Below are positions 48,958 to 49,290 of a DNA stretch of 49,290 nucleotides, one piece after another (positions within the stretch are counted from its first letter, which is position 1; each line of letters opens with the position of its first letter). The translations under genes and the position numbers were made by a program. The notes under the pieces were generated by a model, which saw only the letters and a program-made list of their open reading frames with translations, did not search any database and was not told the origin of the DNA. This DNA comes from Acidimicrobiia bacterium (GTDB taxonomy: Bacteria > Actinomycetota > Acidimicrobiia > Spongiisociales > UBA11373): contig JBBDMM010000011.1 in NCBI GenBank assembly GCA_040878325.1, forward strand, positions 19,305 through 68,594, written 5' to 3'.

Positions 48958-49290
48958 TCGAGTCCGCCTGTAAGCCGGATCCTGTGCCGACCCGGAGGTC
49001 GGTGGCGGCCATCTATCTGGGCCCGCCGTCGCCGGCGGGCTCGAGCGGCCTACCCGAGACTTGGCGGACGGGCAGCCCTGTCTCTGCTTGGCCTTGCTCC
49101 CGGTGGGGTTTGCCGAGCCGCCCCGGTCACCCGTGGCGCTGGTGGTCTCTTACACCACCCTTTCACCCTTGCCGGCCGCTGGCCCGAAGGCCTGCGGCTT
49201 AGGCGGTCTGCTCTCTGCTGCACTTTCCGTCGGGTTGCCCCGCCTGGGAGTTACCCAGCACCGTGCCCTGTGGAGTCCGGACTTTCCTCG
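48958..49290 (-). ncRNA. rnpB: RNase P RNA (partial, 5' end outside window)
   Basis: The minus strand reads from the window edge GAGGAAAGTCCGGACTCC, the CR-I region of bacterial type A RNase P RNA. It continues with GAAAGTGCAGCAGAGAG, GGGTGAAAGGGTGG, GCCAAGTCTCGGGTAGG and ends with CACAGGATCCGGCTTACAG near the 3' P1/P4 strands. It is the catalytic RNA that removes 5' leaders from pre-tRNA. The first few bases of the gene are cut off by the window end. Confidence 0.95.

Noticed and set aside
48854-49012. N-terminal extension of the 56-aa membrane protein
   Set aside because: It runs through the terminator and into the 3' end of RNase P RNA.

Overview
The window is high-GC DNA from an actinomycete-type (monoderm) bacterium. 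Several things point to a deep actinobacterial lineage such as Acidimicrobiia: two F420-dependent LLM-class oxidoreductases, a free HU/H1-tail-like Lys-Ala peptide, a sortase with a sorted substrate, and secreted proteins whose signal peptide or membrane part is followed by Thr-rich linkers. This placement is inference from gene content; no 16S gene is present. Coding density is very high and most neighbours overlap by 4 bp (ATGA or GTGA). Layout: (1) 148-6411: a DUF1059-like/GNAT fusion, then a leftward operon: response regulator-thioredoxin-reductase-like fusion, cNMP-binding histidine kinase, UBP-type zinc finger, MgtC/DUF4010 membrane protein. A metallophosphoesterase lies upstream. (2) 6570-9186: a PLP dehydratase coupled to a 26-codon upstream ORF, and a succinate-semialdehyde-type aldehyde dehydrogenase preceded by a heptamer repeat. 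(3) 9204-18112: a cell-surface block with a CAP-RTX protein, a sortase, a divergent RTX protein ending in an LPNNG sorting signal, a DMT transporter, a HIT protein, an RTX-lytic transglycosylase, a coiled-coil-lytic transglycosylase and an unknown partner. (4) 18117-25140: homogentisate dioxygenase, tRNA-Val(TAC) followed by a hairpin array, an ABM protein, a lipoprotein, an LCP ligase, a pseudo-receiver/HTH regulator, a 39-aa histone-tail-like protein and a beta-helix-RTX protein. (5) 25289-30324: GalU, Glu-type dehydrogenase, P450, CoA-binding protein, a glycosyltransferase relic, a small membrane protein and an HhH-GPD protein. (6) 30408-42172: an exopolysaccharide locus. A rightward deacetylase-kinase pair converges on a leftward nine-gene operon (degenerate GGDEF, sugar transferase, Wzz-like, ligase/polymerase, flippase, two GT4, GT2, CelD-like acetyltransferase). 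(7) 42517-49290: zinc-ribbon protein, RNase H, YdjM-like protein, a TauE/SafE transporter split into two genes, two LLM oxidoreductases, an aquaporin, small membrane proteins and lipoproteins, and the 3' part of RNase P RNA. Most of the window serves the envelope. GalU, LCP and the EPS operon would make and attach glycans; sortase and RTX proteins would decorate the wall; the two transglycosylases would remodel it. The most striking regulatory signal is a sigma70-like promoter (42249-42277) flanked by two BldD-like boxes 42 bp apart, driving the EPS operon whose first gene is a degenerate GGDEF protein. The second candidate for an undescribed system is the redox/two-component/UBP-zinc-finger operon at 937-5535.
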